From: Streptomyces sp. AM 2-1-1
GTDB lineage: Bacteria > Actinomycetota > Actinomycetes > Streptomycetales > Streptomycetaceae
Direction: 5' to 3'
Length of the DNA: 64,000 nt
Assembly (NCBI RefSeq): GCF_029167645.1
Contig: NZ_CP119147.1
Coordinates: 5,598,501 to 5,662,500, forward strand
Position 1 is the first letter of the stretch; each line of letters begins with the position of its first letter. The position numbers and the translations under genes are program-made. This document shows positions 1 to 13,518 of this stretch, one piece after another. The notes beneath the pieces are model-generated. The model was not told where the DNA came from. It searched no databases and saw only the letters and a list, made by a program, of their open reading frames with translations.

Positions 1-392
1 TCGGCCCAGCGCCGGAACGGTACCCGGGAGGCGAGATCCGTCACCCCGCCCCGCAGCTCCACGGTGCGTGACCAGTCGGCCGGTGCCGCCCCCTGGGCCA
101 GGAACCGCTCGCCGCTCGCCCGCAGGTCGGCGAGGTGCTCGGCGAGGGAACGGGGCGCCCCGGCCTCGATGTCGCGGTCCCGGATTTCGCCGCTCGCGTA
201 CATCGGGCGTCCGCGGAGAACATTTCGGAGCGCGTCGGCGTTACGTGAAAGGTGGGCCAGCACATGGCCCCGGCTCCAACCGGGCAGTAGGGACGGTTCG
301 GGGACAGTGGAGTTGTCCCACGTGCTCGCCGCGGTGAGCAGCCGTTCCGTAGCCCCGCGTACAGATGCCAGGTCGCGCACATGATCGCTCAT
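1..392 (-). CDS. Mycothiol-dependent maleylpyruvate isomerase family protein (N-terminal part; cut by the window edge)
   Basis: Reading leftward from an ATG at 392, the frame stays open to the window edge, giving 130 residues of the N-terminus. The segment GWSRGHVLAHLSRNADAL (about residues 40-57) is the helix typical of the DinB-like MDMPI N-terminal domain, whose His residues bind a divalent metal. Family members catalyse mycothiol-dependent isomerisation or thiol transfer; the substrate cannot be told from this fragment. The gene is divergent from uvrA. There is no Shine-Dalgarno sequence upstream, and a -10-like TACGCT ends 7 bases before the ATG, so a leaderless message is likely. The family call is good; the function is open. 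Confidence 0.8.
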   Translation of the reverse strand, partial: MSDHVRDLASVRGATERLLTAASTWDNSTVPEPSLLPGWSRGHVLAHLSRNADALRNVLRGRPMYASGEIRDRDIEAGAPRSLAEHLADLRASGERFLAQGAAPADWSRTVELRGGVTDLASRVPFRRWA

Positions 393-399
393 GCGACCG

Positions 400-428
400 A
401 GCGTAGCTCCGCCACCCGTTCGGGTGAA
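400..428 (-). promoter_or_regulatory. Candidate promoter of the divergent isomerase-type gene, containing a short palindrome
   Basis: On the minus strand TTCACC (428-423), a 17-base spacer and TACGCT (405-400) resemble a vegetative Streptomyces promoter whose start point would fall at the ATG at 392. CACCCGTTCGGGTG (413-426), a 6-2-6 inverted repeat, lies in the spacer and overlaps the -35 element. It could be an operator. This is inference from sequence only. Confidence 0.4.
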
Positions 429-568
429 GGAGGTTTCGGTCGGCCGGAATTCGAATGTGCGTGCTATACGCTCGAAGTCGAAAGATTTCTACACCTCTGT
501 GGCGCCCCCCATACCCTGGAGCAGGGGGCTCAGTTCCCCCGTTTCTCTCAAGAAAGGTGCGGACCGGC

Positions 569-3595
<3,027 letters not shown>

Positions 3596-3611
3596 TCCCG
3601 CCTCGGCACGG

Positions 3612-3657
3612 CCCGCCGGTGGTCCCCGCTCCTTCCGGGAGAGGGGACCCCGGCGGG
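3612..3657 (+). terminator. Terminator hairpin after uvrA
   Basis: CCCGCCGG-TG-GTCCCC pairs with GGGGACCCCGGCGGG around a 15-base loop, with one small bulge. It starts 16 bases after the uvrA stop. It has no clear U-tract, as is usual in Streptomyces. Confidence 0.6.
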
Positions 3658-3819
3658 TCGCGCCGCGTGCCGGCCGCGTCCGCGAGCCGTGCTCCGGACC
3701 CGGGCGCCGGGGCGCCGATCTCCGCCGGTATCGTCGGTTCTGTCGTCCCGCCCCGGTGGTCCGCCCCCGTCCCGGCCGGCCCGCACCTCCCCGTACCACC
3801 GACCCCCGTGGAGACCGCC

Positions 3820-4248
3820 ATGTCCGGCTCGCCCGCCGCCCGTCGCACCGTCCTGAAGGGCGCCGCGCTCGTCGGTGCCGCCGGGCTCGGAGCGGCCGCC
3901 TGCTCCACCGAGTCCAAGCTCGGCCACGCGCAGAACCCCACCCCGACCGCGCCGGTGGACCTCGGCGCGGCCGACGCCGTACCGGTCGGCGGGTCGAAGC
4001 TCTACCGGGAGCAGCGCCTCCTGGTGACCTGTCCGGCGAAGGGGGAGTACAAGGCCTTCAGCGCCCAGTGCACCCACGCCGGCTGCGTGCTGACCAGGAT
4101 CGAGGGCACCGAGGGCCACTGCCCCTGCCACGGTTCCGTCTTCGACACCACGACCGGGAAGGTCGTCCACGGCCCGGCCACCGTGCCGCTGCCCGCCGTA
4201 CCGGTCAGCGCGGAGGGCGGCCGGCTCGTCGCCGGCCACGACGCCTGA
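3820..4248 (+). CDS. Exported Rieske (2Fe-2S) protein with Tat/lipoprotein-type signal
   Basis: A 142-residue protein. The N-terminus has a twin-arginine signal (ARRTVLKG, residues 7-14) followed by a hydrophobic stretch ending at Cys28 (GAAACS), which looks like a Tat lipoprotein signal. The Rieske motifs are C84-T-H86-A-G-C89 and C101-P-C103-H104-G-S. C84, H86, C101 and H104 should ligate the 2Fe-2S cluster, and C89-C103 should form the disulfide usual in exported Rieske proteins. It probably passes electrons at the outer face of the membrane; the partner is unknown. The ATG at 3820 is preceded by GGAG at 3810. An in-frame GTG at 3808 is less likely because GGAG would overlap it. It stands alone between uvrA and uvrC. 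Confidence 0.9.
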   Translation: MSGSPAARRTVLKGAALVGAAGLGAAACSTESKLGHAQNPTPTAPVDLGAADAVPVGGSKLYREQRLLVTCPAKGEYKAFSAQCTHAGCVLTRIEGTEGHCPCHGSVFDTTTGKVVHGPATVPLPAVPVSAEGGRLVAGHDA

Positions 4249-4403
4249 CCCCGGCGCGGGGGCGGGCCGCCCGCCCGCCTCGCGTCGGGGCGCGGCACGG
4301 CGGTGCGGCAATCGCGGCCGGGGCCGAACCGTACAACCCTTCCCCCGCACGTGCCGGAGCGTTCGGGGGGAGGACGGCACCCCGGGGTGTCACCGGCCGG
4401 AAG

Positions 4404-4409
4404 TAGGGT
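4404..4409 (+). promoter_or_regulatory. Candidate -10 element of the uvrC operon
   Basis: TAGGGT lies 7 bases before the uvrC ATG. If used, the transcript would start at or next to the initiation codon (leaderless). No good -35 is visible. The same bases could instead act as a weak Shine-Dalgarno (AGGG), so the call is tentative. Confidence 0.35.
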
Positions 4410-4416
4410 GTGAGAC

Positions 4417-6510
4417 ATGGCAGACCCCTCCAGCTACCGCCCCAAGCCGGGACAGATCCCCGACTCCCCGGGGGTCTACAAGTTCCGCGACGAGCACCGC
4501 CGGGTGATCTACGTCGGCAAGGCGAAGAACCTCCGCCAGCGCCTGGCCAACTACTTCCAGGACCTGGCGGGCCTCCACCCGCGCACCCGCACCATGGTGA
4601 CCACGGCCGCCTCCGTGGAGTGGACGGTCGTCTCCACCGAGGTCGAGGCACTCCAGCTGGAGTACTCCTGGATCAAGGAGTTCGACCCGCGGTTCAACGT
4701 CAAGTACCGCGACGACAAGAGCTATCCCTACCTCGCGGTCACCCTCGACGAGGAGTTCCCCCGGGTCCAGGTCATGCGCGGCGCCAAGAAGAAGGGCGTG
4801 CGCTACTTCGGCCCGTACGGCCACGCCTGGGCGATCCGCGAGACCGTCGACCTGATGCTCCGCGTCTTCCCCGTCCGTACCTGCTCCGCCGGGGTCTTCA
4901 AGAACGCCGCCCGCACCGGACGCCCCTGCCTGCTCGGCTACATCGGCAAGTGCTCGGCCCCGTGCGTGGGCCGCGTCAGCCCCGAGGAGCACCGCGAACT
5001 CGCCGAGGAATTCTGTGACTTCATGGCCGGGCGCACCGGTTCCTACATGCGCCGGCTGGAGAAGGAGATGATGATCGCGGCCGAGGACATGGAGTACGAG
5101 CGGGCCGCCCGGCTCCGGGACGACCTCGGGGCGCTGCGCCGGGCGATGGAGAAGAGCGCGGTCGTCCTCGCCGACGCCACCGACGCCGACCTCATCGCCG
5201 TCGCCGAGGACGAACTGGAGGCGGCCGTCCAGATCTTCCACGTGCGCGGCGGCCGGGTCCGCGGCCAGCGCGGCTGGGTCACCGACAAGGTCGAGGCGGT
5301 CGACACCTCCGGTCTGGTCGAACACGCCCTCCAGCAGCTCTACGGGGAGGAGACCGGTGACTCCGTACCCAAGGAGGTCCTCGTCCCCGCCCTGCCCGAG
5401 GACCCCGACGCGGTCTCCGAATGGCTCGCGCACCGCCGGGGCTCCCAGGTCAGCCTGCGCATCCCGCAGCGCGGTGACAAGAAGGACCTGATGGCGACGG
5501 TCCAGCGCAACGCCCAGCAGGCGCTCGGACTGCACAAGACCAAGCGCGCCTCCGACCTGACCACCCGCTCCCGGGCCCTGGAGGAGATCGCCGAGGCGCT
5601 CGGCCTCGACACCGCCCCGCTGCGCATCGAGTGCTACGACATCTCCCACCTGCAGGGCGACGACGTCGTCGCGTCGATGGTCGTCTTCGAGGACGGGCTC
5701 GCCCGCAAGAGCGAGTACCGCCGCTTCCAGATCAAGGGCTTCGAGGGTCAGGACGACGTCCGGTCGATGCACGAGGTGATCGGCCGCAGGTTCCGCCGCT
5801 ACCTCCAGGAGAAGGAGCGCCTGGGGGAGTGGGAGGAGACCCCCGCCGCCACCGGTGAAGTGGCCGGCCCCGCACCCCTCCCCCCGGGCAGCGCCCCCGC
5901 CGGTGCGCACGAGGGCACCCCCGCCGGTGCACAGGCAGGAGCCCTCGCCGACGCCCCCGACGAGACCGAGCCGCGCGAGGACGACGGCCGCCCCAAGCGG
6001 TTCGCCTATCCACCGCAGCTCGTCGTCGTCGACGGGGGGCAGCCCCAGGTGGCCGCGGCGAAGCGGGCCCTCGACGAGCTGGGCATCGACGACATCGCCG
6101 TCTGCGGCCTCGCCAAGCGCCTCGAAGAGGTCTGGCTGCCCGACGACGACGATCCCGTGGTGCTGCCCCGCTCCAGCGAGGGCCTCTACCTCCTCCAGCG
6201 CGTCCGCGACGAGGCCCACCGCTTCGCCATCACCTACCAGCGGGCCAAGCGGGCCAAGCGGGTCCGCAGCAGCCCCCTGGACAGCGTCCCCGGCCTCGGC
6301 GAGGGCCGGAAACTCGCGCTGCTCAAGCATTTCGGCTCCGTCAAGAAGCTGCGGCAGGCGACAATCGAAGAGATCTGCGAGGTCCCGGGGATAGGGCGCA
6401 GGACCGCGGAATCGGTGGCCGCGGCCCTCGCCGCGGCCACCCCGGCCGCGCCCGCCGTGAACACGGCCACAGGAGAGATCATGGAAGACGACGACGGGGA
6501 CACGCCATGA
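4417..6510 (+). CDS. uvrC: UvrABC excinuclease subunit C (UvrC)
   Basis: A 697-residue nuclease that makes both incisions beside the lesion in nucleotide excision repair. The domains in order are: GIY-YIG nuclease (PGVYKF near 14 and [14 protein letters not shown] near 30-43), the UVR motif that contacts UvrB (about 205-245, [13 protein letters not shown]), the RNase H-like second nuclease ([10 protein letters not shown] near 405) and tandem helix-hairpin-helix motifs (VPGLGEGRK near 627, [12 protein letters not shown] near 655). About residues 475-525 hold a low-complexity Ala/Gly/Pro insert with PAGAHEG and PAGAQAG units, within the second nuclease domain. It is the first gene of a run with overlapping stops and starts (ATGA with rapZ). 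Confidence 0.97.
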   Translation: MADPSSYRPKPGQIPDSPGVYKFRDEHRRVIYVGKAKNLRQRLANYFQDLAGLHPRTRTMVTTAASVEWTVVSTEVEALQLEYSWIKEFDPRFNVKYRDDKSYPYLAVTLDEEFPRVQVMRGAKKKGVRYFGPYGHAWAIRETVDLMLRVFPVRTCSAGVFKNAARTGRPCLLGYIGKCSAPCVGRVSPEEHRELAEEFCDFMAGRTGSYMRRLEKEMMIAAEDMEYERAARLRDDLGALRRAMEKSAVVLADATDADLIAVAEDELEAAVQIFHVRGGRVRGQRGWVTDKVEAVDTSGLVEHALQQLYGEETGDSVPKEVLVPALPEDPDAVSEWLAHRRGSQVSLRIPQRGDKKDLMATVQRNAQQALGLHKTKRASDLTTRSRALEEIAEALGLDTAPLRIECYDISHLQGDDVVASMVVFEDGLARKSEYRRFQIKGFEGQDDVRSMHEVIGRRFRRYLQEKERLGEWEETPAATGEVAGPAPLPPGSAPAGAHEGTPAGAQAGALADAPDETEPREDDGRPKRFAYPPQLVVVDGGQPQVAAAKRALDELGIDDIAVCGLAKRLEEVWLPDDDDPVVLPRSSEGLYLLQRVRDEAHRFAITYQRAKRAKRVRSSPLDSVPGLGEGRKLALLKHFGSVKKLRQATIEEICEVPGIGRRTAESVAAALAAATPAAPAVNTATGEIMEDDDGDTP

Positions 6511-7478
6511 CCGACCACGAACAGCGCCCCGCCGAGCCCTCGCACCCGGACCGAACAGACGGAGCAGCACACGTGAGCACGGGCACCACCAACGAGACGG
6601 GCGACGCCGTCCCGGCGGCCATTCCCGAACTGGTGATCATCTCCGGGATGTCCGGCGCCGGCCGTTCCACGGCCGCGAAGTGTCTGGAGGACCTCGGCTG
6701 GTTCGTCGTCGACAACCTCCCGCCCGCGCTGATCCCGACCATGGTCGAACTCGGCGCGCGGTCCCAGGGCAACGTGGCGCGGATCGCGGTGGTCGTCGAC
6801 GTACGCGGCCGGCGCTTCTTCGACAACCTCCGCGAGTCCCTCGCGGACCTGGAGGCCAAGCACGTCACCCGGCGGATCGTCTTCCTGGAATCCTCGGACG
6901 ACGCACTGGTGCGCCGTTTCGAGTCGGTCCGCCGCCCCCACCCCCTCCAGGGCGACGGGCGCATCGTCGACGGCATCGCGGCCGAGCGCGACCTGCTGCG
7001 CGAGCTGCGCGGCGACGCAGACCTGGTGATCGACACCTCCAGCCTCAACGTGCACGAACTGCGCGCCAAGATGGACGCGCAGTTCGCCGGCGACCAGGAG
7101 CCGGAGCTGCGCGCCACCGTGATGTCGTTCGGCTACAAGTACGGCCTGCCGGTCGACGCCGACCTCGTGGTGGACTGCCGCTTCCTGCCGAACCCGCACT
7201 GGGTGCCCGAGCTGCGCCCCTTCACCGGCCTGAACGAGGAGGTGTCCGCGTACGTCTTCGACCAGCCGGGCGCCAAGGAGTTCCTCAACCAGTACACCGA
7301 GCTGCTCCAGCTCGTCGCCGCCGGGTACCGCCGCGAGGGCAAGCGCTACGTGACCATCGCGGTCGGCTGCACGGGCGGCAAGCACCGCTCCGTCGCCATG
7401 TCGGAGAAGCTCTCCGCGCGCCTCGCCGCCGAAGGCATCGAGACCGTCCTCGTCCACCGGGACATGGGGCGCGAGTGA
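6507..7478 (+). CDS. rapZ: RapZ/YvcJ-family nucleotide-binding protein
   Basis: A 323-residue P-loop protein with Walker [10 protein letters not shown] near residues 47-55 and the conserved [15 protein letters not shown] and [10 protein letters not shown] segments. In enterobacteria RapZ is an RNase adaptor for the GlmZ small RNA. That target is not known in actinobacteria, where the biochemical role is open; GTP/ATP hydrolysis is reported for YvcJ. The ATG at 6507 overlaps the uvrC stop (ATGA), indicating translational coupling. A GTG at 6573 is an alternative that would remove a divergent, charged N-terminal tail. It always sits with yvcK and whiA, so a shared role in cell-envelope or developmental control is likely. 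Confidence 0.93.
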   Translation: MTDHEQRPAEPSHPDRTDGAAHVSTGTTNETGDAVPAAIPELVIISGMSGAGRSTAAKCLEDLGWFVVDNLPPALIPTMVELGARSQGNVARIAVVVDVRGRRFFDNLRESLADLEAKHVTRRIVFLESSDDALVRRFESVRRPHPLQGDGRIVDGIAAERDLLRELRGDADLVIDTSSLNVHELRAKMDAQFAGDQEPELRATVMSFGYKYGLPVDADLVVDCRFLPNPHWVPELRPFTGLNEEVSAYVFDQPGAKEFLNQYTELLQLVAAGYRREGKRYVTIAVGCTGGKHRSVAMSEKLSARLAAEGIETVLVHRDMGRE

Positions 7479-8509
7479 CCACCGTCAACCATCGGTTGCG
7501 GAGACTGAGCAGGGCGGCCTCGCTCCGCTCCGGGCGCAGACGAGGCGGTCCGCCCAAGGTCGTCGCCCTCGGCGGCGGCCACGGACTCTCCGCCTCGCTC
7601 GCCGCTCTGCGCCGGATCACCGGGGACCTGACCGCGGTGGTCACCGTCGCCGACGACGGCGGCTCCAGCGGCCGGCTCCGCGACGAGTTCGGGGTGCTGC
7701 CCCCCGGCGATCTCCGCAAGGCCCTGGCGGCCCTCTGCGGTGACGACGACTGGGGGCAGACCTGGGCGCGGGTCTTCCAGCACCGTTTCGAGTCCCGGGG
7801 CGACCTGCACGGGCACGCGGTCGGAAACCTGCTGATCGTGGCGCTCTGGGAGCAGCTCGGCGACCCGGTGCAGGCGCTCGACCTGGTCGGCACCCTCCTC
7901 GGTGCACATGGCCGGGTCCTGCCGATGTCCGCCGTCCCCCTGGAACTCCAGGCGCAGGTCAGGGGCCACGAACCGGAGCGCCCCGACGTGGTCGTGACCG
8001 TACGCGGCCAGGCGACGGTGGCGCTCACCCCCGGCGAGGTGCAGTCCGTACAGGTGGTGCCGCACGCCCCGCCCGCCGTCCCGGAGGCGGTCGAAGCGGT
8101 CCTGGACGCGGACTGGGTGGTGCTCGGCCCCGGCTCCTGGTTCTCCTCGGTCATCCCCCATCTGCTGGTACCCGATCTGCTCGACGCGCTGGTCGCGACC
8201 AAGGCCCGGAAGGTGCTGTCGCTCAACCTCGCGCCCCAACCCGGTGAAACAGATGGCTTCTCCCCGCAGCGTCATTTGGAGGTTTTGGGGCGACACGCCC
8301 CTAAACTCGCCTTGGACGTGGTGCTGGCCGACGAGGCCGCCGTTCCTGACCGCGAGTCCCTCGCCGATGCCGCGAAGCGGCTCGGAGCCGCGGTGGAGCT
8401 GGCGCCGGTGGCCTCGCCGGACGGTGTTCCGATTCATGATCCGGAGCTGCTGGCCGCCGCGTACGACCGTATTTTTCGGATGCATGGAAGGATCGGCCCA
8501 TGGCGATGA
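7475..8509 (+). CDS. yvcK: YvcK/CofD-like protein (gluconeogenesis factor family)
   Basis: A 344-residue protein with the [10 protein letters not shown] nucleotide-sugar-binding loop near residue 32, [14 protein letters not shown] near 55, and [15 protein letters not shown]. Family proteins (YvcK in Bacillus, CuvA in mycobacteria) bind UDP-sugars and help direct carbon into peptidoglycan precursors. The GTG start at 7475 overlaps the rapZ stop in GTGA. The coding sequence overlaps whiA by 10 bases at its end. Codons between about 8240 and 8310 are noticeably less G/C-biased (runs such as TTTGG and TTTTGGGG), which may reflect an internal whiA promoter. Confidence 0.94.
   Translation: MTTVNHRLRRLSRAASLRSGRRRGGPPKVVALGGGHGLSASLAALRRITGDLTAVVTVADDGGSSGRLRDEFGVLPPGDLRKALAALCGDDDWGQTWARVFQHRFESRGDLHGHAVGNLLIVALWEQLGDPVQALDLVGTLLGAHGRVLPMSAVPLELQAQVRGHEPERPDVVVTVRGQATVALTPGEVQSVQVVPHAPPAVPEAVEAVLDADWVVLGPGSWFSSVIPHLLVPDLLDALVATKARKVLSLNLAPQPGETDGFSPQRHLEVLGRHAPKLALDVVLADEAAVPDRESLADAAKRLGAAVELAPVASPDGVPIHDPELLAAAYDRIFRMHGRIGPWR
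8275..8310 (+). promoter_or_regulatory. Possible internal whiA promoter with a GACAC WhiA-type site
   Basis: Within yvcK, an AT-richer patch carries TAAACT (8302-8307), a plausible -10, and GACAC (8292-8296), the core recognised by WhiA/WhiB. In S. coelicolor, whiA is known to have a sporulation promoter inside the upstream gene and to be self-regulated. Identification here rests on sequence resemblance; the -35 is weak. Confidence 0.4.
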
Positions 8510-9489
8510 CGCCAGCGGTGAAGGACGAAATCTCTCGGCTTCCCGTCACCCGGACCTGCTGCAGGAAGGCGGAGGTCTCCGCGATCCTCCGCTTCGCGGG
8601 CGGGCTCCACCTGGTGAGCGGCCGGATCGTGATCGAGGCGGAGCTGGACACCGCGATGGCTGCCCGCCGGCTCAAGCGCGACATCCTGGAGATCTTCGGG
8701 CACGCCTCGGAGCTGATCGTGATGGCGCCCGGCGGGCTGCGGCGCGGCTCCCGGTACGTCGTACGCGTCGTGGCGGGCGGCGACCAGCTGGCCCGGCAGA
8801 CCGGGCTGGTGGACGGCCGCGGCCGTCCCATCCGCGGGCTGCCCCCGCAGGTGGTCTCGGGGGCCACCTGCGATGCCGAGGCGGCGTGGCGCGGGGCTTT
8901 CCTGGCACACGGCTCGCTCACCGAGCCGGGCAGGTCCTCCTCGCTGGAGGTCACCTGCCCCGGACCGGAGGCGGCGCTCGCCCTGGTCGGCGCCGCACGC
9001 AGGCTCTCCATCGCCGCCAAGGCCCGTGAGGTACGGGGAGTGGACCGGGTGGTGGTCCGCGACGGCGACGCGATCGGGGCCCTGCTGACCCGGCTCGGCG
9101 CCCACGAGTCCGTGCTGGCCTGGGAGGAGCGCCGGATGCGGCGCGAGGTGCGGGCCACCGCGAACCGCCTCGCCAACTTCGACGACGCCAACCTGCGCCG
9201 CTCCGCCCGTGCGGCGGTGGCCGCCGGTGCGCGGGTGGGACGCGCCCTGGAGATCCTGGGCGAGGAGGTCCCCGAGCACCTGGCCGCCGCCGGCCGGCTG
9301 CGCATGGAGCACAAGCAGGCGTCGCTGGAGGAGCTGGGGGCGCTCGCCGACCCGCCGCTGACGAAGGACGCCGTCGCCGGGCGCATCCGGCGGCTGCTGG
9401 CGATGGCCGACAAGCGCGCCCAGGACCTCGGCATCCCCGGGACGGAGTCCACCCTCAGCGAGGAGATGGCGGACGGCCTGGTCGGCTGA
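8500..9489 (+). CDS. whiA: Sporulation transcription factor WhiA
   Basis: A 329-residue DNA-binding protein made of a degenerate LAGLIDADG homing-endonuclease-like domain (about residues 1-200; conserved [19 protein letters not shown] near 16-34) and a C-terminal helix-turn-helix domain ([30 protein letters not shown]). With WhiB it activates and represses genes that switch aerial hyphae from growth to septation. The start [15 protein letters not shown] matches the family; ATG 8506 is an in-frame alternative two codons in. It is the last gene of uvrC-rapZ-yvcK-whiA, overlaps yvcK and is followed by a strong terminator. Confidence 0.97.
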   Translation: MAMTPAVKDEISRLPVTRTCCRKAEVSAILRFAGGLHLVSGRIVIEAELDTAMAARRLKRDILEIFGHASELIVMAPGGLRRGSRYVVRVVAGGDQLARQTGLVDGRGRPIRGLPPQVVSGATCDAEAAWRGAFLAHGSLTEPGRSSSLEVTCPGPEAALALVGAARRLSIAAKAREVRGVDRVVVRDGDAIGALLTRLGAHESVLAWEERRMRREVRATANRLANFDDANLRRSARAAVAAGARVGRALEILGEEVPEHLAAAGRLRMEHKQASLEELGALADPPLTKDAVAGRIRRLLAMADKRAQDLGIPGTESTLSEEMADGLVG

Positions 9490-9514
9490 GGGCCGCCCCA
9501 CCCGTCGTATACGG

Positions 9515-9552
9515 CCGCCGCCGGCGTCTCCTCGTGAAGACGCCGGCGGCGG
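9515..9552 (+). terminator. Strong intrinsic terminator after whiA
   Basis: A perfect 15-bp stem (CCGCCGCCGGCGTCT at 9515-9529 with its complement at 9538-9552) closes an 8-base loop and is followed by TCTTTT. This is the most classical terminator in the window. Confidence 0.92.
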
Positions 9553-10922
<1,370 letters not shown>

Positions 10923-10954
10923 TCCTCGGATCGGCAGGCATCTCGATGTGGTGA

Positions 10955-10992
10955 GGGGCTCGGACGGCGCGACGCAGCGCCGTCCGGGCCCC
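10955..10992 (+). terminator. Hairpin between gap and pgk
   Basis: A 16-bp stem with one G-U pair (10955-10970 with 10977-10992) encloses a 6-base loop 32 bases after the gap stop. It lacks a U-tract, so partial termination or mRNA 3'-end protection are both possible. Confidence 0.6.
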
Positions 10993-11033
10993 TCGCGTGC
11001 TCATCCGTCCTTTTCCAAGGAGTCCTGGAACAG

Positions 11034-12245
11034 ATGAAGACGATCGACGAACTTCTCGCCGCAGGGGTCGAGGGCAAGCGGGTATTCGTCCGCGCCGACC
11101 TCAACGTGCCGCTCGACGGCACCACCATCACCGACGACGGCCGCATCCGCGCCGTCCAGCCGACCGTCGCCAAGCTCGCCGAGGCCGGCGCGCGGGTCAT
11201 CGTCGCCTCGCACCTCGGCCGCCCGAAGGGCGCCCCGGACCCGGCGTTCTCGCTGGCCCCCGCCGCCGCCCGGCTCGGTGAACTGCTCGGCACCGAGGTC
11301 GCGTTCGCCACCGACACCGTCGGCGAGTCCGCCACGGCCACGGTCGCCGCCCTCACCGACGGCCAGGTCGCCGTCGTCGAGAACCTCCGCTTCAACGCCG
11401 GTGAGACGTCCAAGGACGACGCCGAGCGCGGTGCCTTCGCCGACCAGCTCGCTTCCCTCGCCGACGTGTACGTGGGCGACGGCTTCGGCGCCGTGCACCG
11501 CAAGCACGCCTCGGTCTTCGACCTCCCGGCCCGGCTGCCGCACTTCGCCGGCTACCTCATCGCCACCGAGGTCGGCGTCCTGAAGAAGCTCACCAGCGAC
11601 GTCAAGCGCCCCTACGCGGTCGTCCTCGGGGGCGCCAAGGTCTCCGACAAGCTCGGCGTCATCGACCACCTGCTGGAGAAGGCCGACCGCATCCTGGTCG
11701 GCGGCGGCATGGTGTACACCTTCCTCAAGGCCCAGGGCCACGAGATCGGCATCTCGCTGCTCCAGGAGGACCAGGTCCCCGTCGTGCAGGAGTACCTCAA
11801 GCGCGCCGACGAGCGCGGTGTGGAGTTCGTGCTCCCCGTCGACGTCCTCGTCGCGCCCGAGTTCCCGGACCTGAAGACGAAGGCCCCGGCGCACCCCACC
11901 GTCGTCGCCCACGACGCCATGCCGGCGGACCAGCAGGGGCTGGACATCGGCCCCGAGACGCGCAAGCTGTACGCGGCGAAGCTCGCCGACGCGGCCACCG
12001 TCTTCTGGAACGGCCCGATGGGTGTCTTCGAGCACCCCGACTACGCCGAGGGCACCCGCGCGGTCGCCCAGGCGCTCGTCGACTCCCCGGCCTTCAGCGT
12101 CGTCGGTGGAGGCGACTCCGCCGCCGCCGTCCGCATCCTGGGCTTCGACGAGAACGCCTTCGGCCACATCTCGACCGGTGGCGGCGCCAGCCTCGAATAC
12201 CTTGAGGGCAAGAGCCTTCCCGGCCTCGCCGCATTGGAGAACTGA
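11034..12245 (+). CDS. pgk: Phosphoglycerate kinase
   Basis: A 403-residue glycolytic kinase forming ATP and 3-phosphoglycerate. It shows the substrate-binding [10 protein letters not shown] near residues 19-28, SHLGRPKG near 62, the [15 protein letters not shown] segment near 198-212, and the nucleotide-binding GGGDSAAAV near 358. AAGGAGT lies upstream of the ATG. It is spaced 5 bases from tpiA, so the two are co-translated. Confidence 0.98.
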   Translation: MKTIDELLAAGVEGKRVFVRADLNVPLDGTTITDDGRIRAVQPTVAKLAEAGARVIVASHLGRPKGAPDPAFSLAPAAARLGELLGTEVAFATDTVGESATATVAALTDGQVAVVENLRFNAGETSKDDAERGAFADQLASLADVYVGDGFGAVHRKHASVFDLPARLPHFAGYLIATEVGVLKKLTSDVKRPYAVVLGGAKVSDKLGVIDHLLEKADRILVGGGMVYTFLKAQGHEIGISLLQEDQVPVVQEYLKRADERGVEFVLPVDVLVAPEFPDLKTKAPAHPTVVAHDAMPADQQGLDIGPETRKLYAAKLADAATVFWNGPMGVFEHPDYAEGTRAVAQALVDSPAFSVVGGGDSAAAVRILGFDENAFGHISTGGGASLEYLEGKSLPGLAALEN

Positions 12246-12250
12246 GCCAG

Positions 12251-13027
12251 ATGAGCACCCGTACCCCGCTGATGGCGGGCAACTGGAAGATGAACCTCAA
12301 CCACCTCGAGGCCATCGCCCACACCCAGAAGCTCGCCTTCGCGCTGGCCGACAAGGACTACGACGCGGTCGAGGTCGCCGTCCTGCCGCCCTTCACCGAC
12401 CTGCGCTCCGTGCAGACCCTGGTGGACGGCGACAAGCTGAAGATCAAGTACGGCGCCCAGGACATCTCGGCGCAGGACTCCGGTGCGTACACCGGCGAGA
12501 TCTCCGGCTCCATGCTCGCCAAGCTGAAGTGCACTTACGTGGCCGTCGGCCACAGCGAGCGCCGTCAGTACCACGGTGAGAACGACGAGATCTGCAACGC
12601 CAAGGTGAAGGCCGCCTACCGTCACGGGCTGACCCCGATCCTCTGCGTCGGCGAGGGCCTGGACATCCGCAAGGCCGGTGACCAGGTCTCCTACACCCTC
12701 GCGCAGCTCGACGGCGCCCTCGCGGACATCCCGGCCGAGCAGGCCGAGTCGATCGTGATCGCGTACGAGCCGGTCTGGGCGATCGGGACCGGCGAGGTCG
12801 CCACCCCCGAGGACGCCCAGGAGGTGTGCGGAGCCATCCGCCGCCGGCTCGCCGAGCTGTACTCGCAGGAGCTGGCCGACGCGGTCCGCATCCAGTACGG
12901 CGGCTCCGTGAAGTCCGGCAACGTCGCCGCGATCATGGCGCAGCCCGACGTCGACGGCGCTCTCGTCGGCGGTGCCGCGCTGGACGCCGACGAGTTCGTC
13001 AAGATCGTTCGCTTCCGCGACCAGTGA
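12251..13027 (+). CDS. tpiA: Triosephosphate isomerase
   Basis: A 258-residue TIM-barrel enzyme interconverting dihydroxyacetone phosphate and glyceraldehyde 3-phosphate. The catalytic residues are visible: Lys in AGNWKMN (near residue 13), His in AVGHSERR (near 99) and Glu in [11 protein letters not shown] (near 171). The phosphate-binding YGGSVKSGN and GGAAL loops are at the end. It is the third gene of gap-pgk-tpiA and is followed by a terminator. Confidence 0.98.
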   Translation: MSTRTPLMAGNWKMNLNHLEAIAHTQKLAFALADKDYDAVEVAVLPPFTDLRSVQTLVDGDKLKIKYGAQDISAQDSGAYTGEISGSMLAKLKCTYVAVGHSERRQYHGENDEICNAKVKAAYRHGLTPILCVGEGLDIRKAGDQVSYTLAQLDGALADIPAEQAESIVIAYEPVWAIGTGEVATPEDAQEVCGAIRRRLAELYSQELADAVRIQYGGSVKSGNVAAIMAQPDVDGALVGGAALDADEFVKIVRFRDQ

Positions 13028-13058
13028 GTATGCGCTAGCGCCGATCCGTCGTACCCTT

Positions 13059-13095
13059 GCGGGGGCCGGGGTGGGTTCCACTCCCCGGCCCCCGC
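13059..13095 (+). terminator. Terminator after tpiA
   Basis: A perfect 13-bp stem (GCGGGGGCCGGGG, 13059-13071, with 13083-13095) and an 11-base loop lie 31 bases past the tpiA stop. Confidence 0.8.
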
Positions 13096-13172
13096 TGTGC
13101 GTAGCGGCGATCATCCGTAGTAGCCGTGTCTGTGGAAGCAGTCCAGGAATTTCCGGAAAGTAGGGACCAGCC

Positions 13173-13409
13173 GTGATTTTGGCGTTCGAGATCGCCCTGA
13201 TCGTCTTCAGCCTGCTGCTGATGCTGCTGGTGCTGATGCACAAGGGCAAGGGCGGCGGCCTCTCCGACATGTTCGGTGGCGGCATGCAGTCCTCGGTCGG
13301 CGGTTCCTCGGTGGCCGAGCGCAACCTCGACCGCATCACCGTGGTCGTCGGCCTGTGCTGGTTCGCGAGCATCGTGGTGCTCGGCCTGCTCATCAAGCTG
13401 GACAACTGA
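13173..13409 (+). CDS. secG: Preprotein translocase subunit SecG
   Basis: A 78-residue membrane protein with two transmembrane helices (about residues 3-22 and 52-73) separated by the typical KGKGGGLSDMFGGG cytosolic loop. It assists SecYEG-mediated protein export. It starts at GTG 13173. Its position after tpiA is conserved in actinobacteria. Confidence 0.95.
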   Translation: MILAFEIALIVFSLLLMLLVLMHKGKGGGLSDMFGGGMQSSVGGSSVAERNLDRITVVVGLCWFASIVVLGLLIKLDN

Positions 13410-13450
13410 CGCTCCGTCCGCGATTACCGGTGACGGTGTAACTCCAACCA

Positions 13451-13479
13451 CTGGACGCGCGTTGGGCCTTACGTAGACT
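13451..13479 (+). promoter_or_regulatory. Candidate promoter for the RbpA-family gene
   Basis: CTGGAC (13451-13456), a 17-base spacer and TAGACT (13474-13479) fit a vegetative-type promoter. The predicted start would leave about 33 bases of leader containing GGGAG 8 bases before the GTG at 13519. Confidence 0.45.
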
Positions 13480-13518
13480 GGGGCACCTTCGAGCACCATC
13501 ACGCAGGGAGTTACGACC

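Noticed and set aside
393..568. SOS (LexA) box upstream of uvrA
   Set aside because: I looked for a GAAC-N4-GTTC type palindrome. The nearest text around 450 (ATTCGAAT) does not fit the spacing or half-sites.
4390..6570. 726-residue open frame opposite uvrC
   Set aside because: Shadow of uvrC with low-complexity repetitive text and no recognisable motifs.
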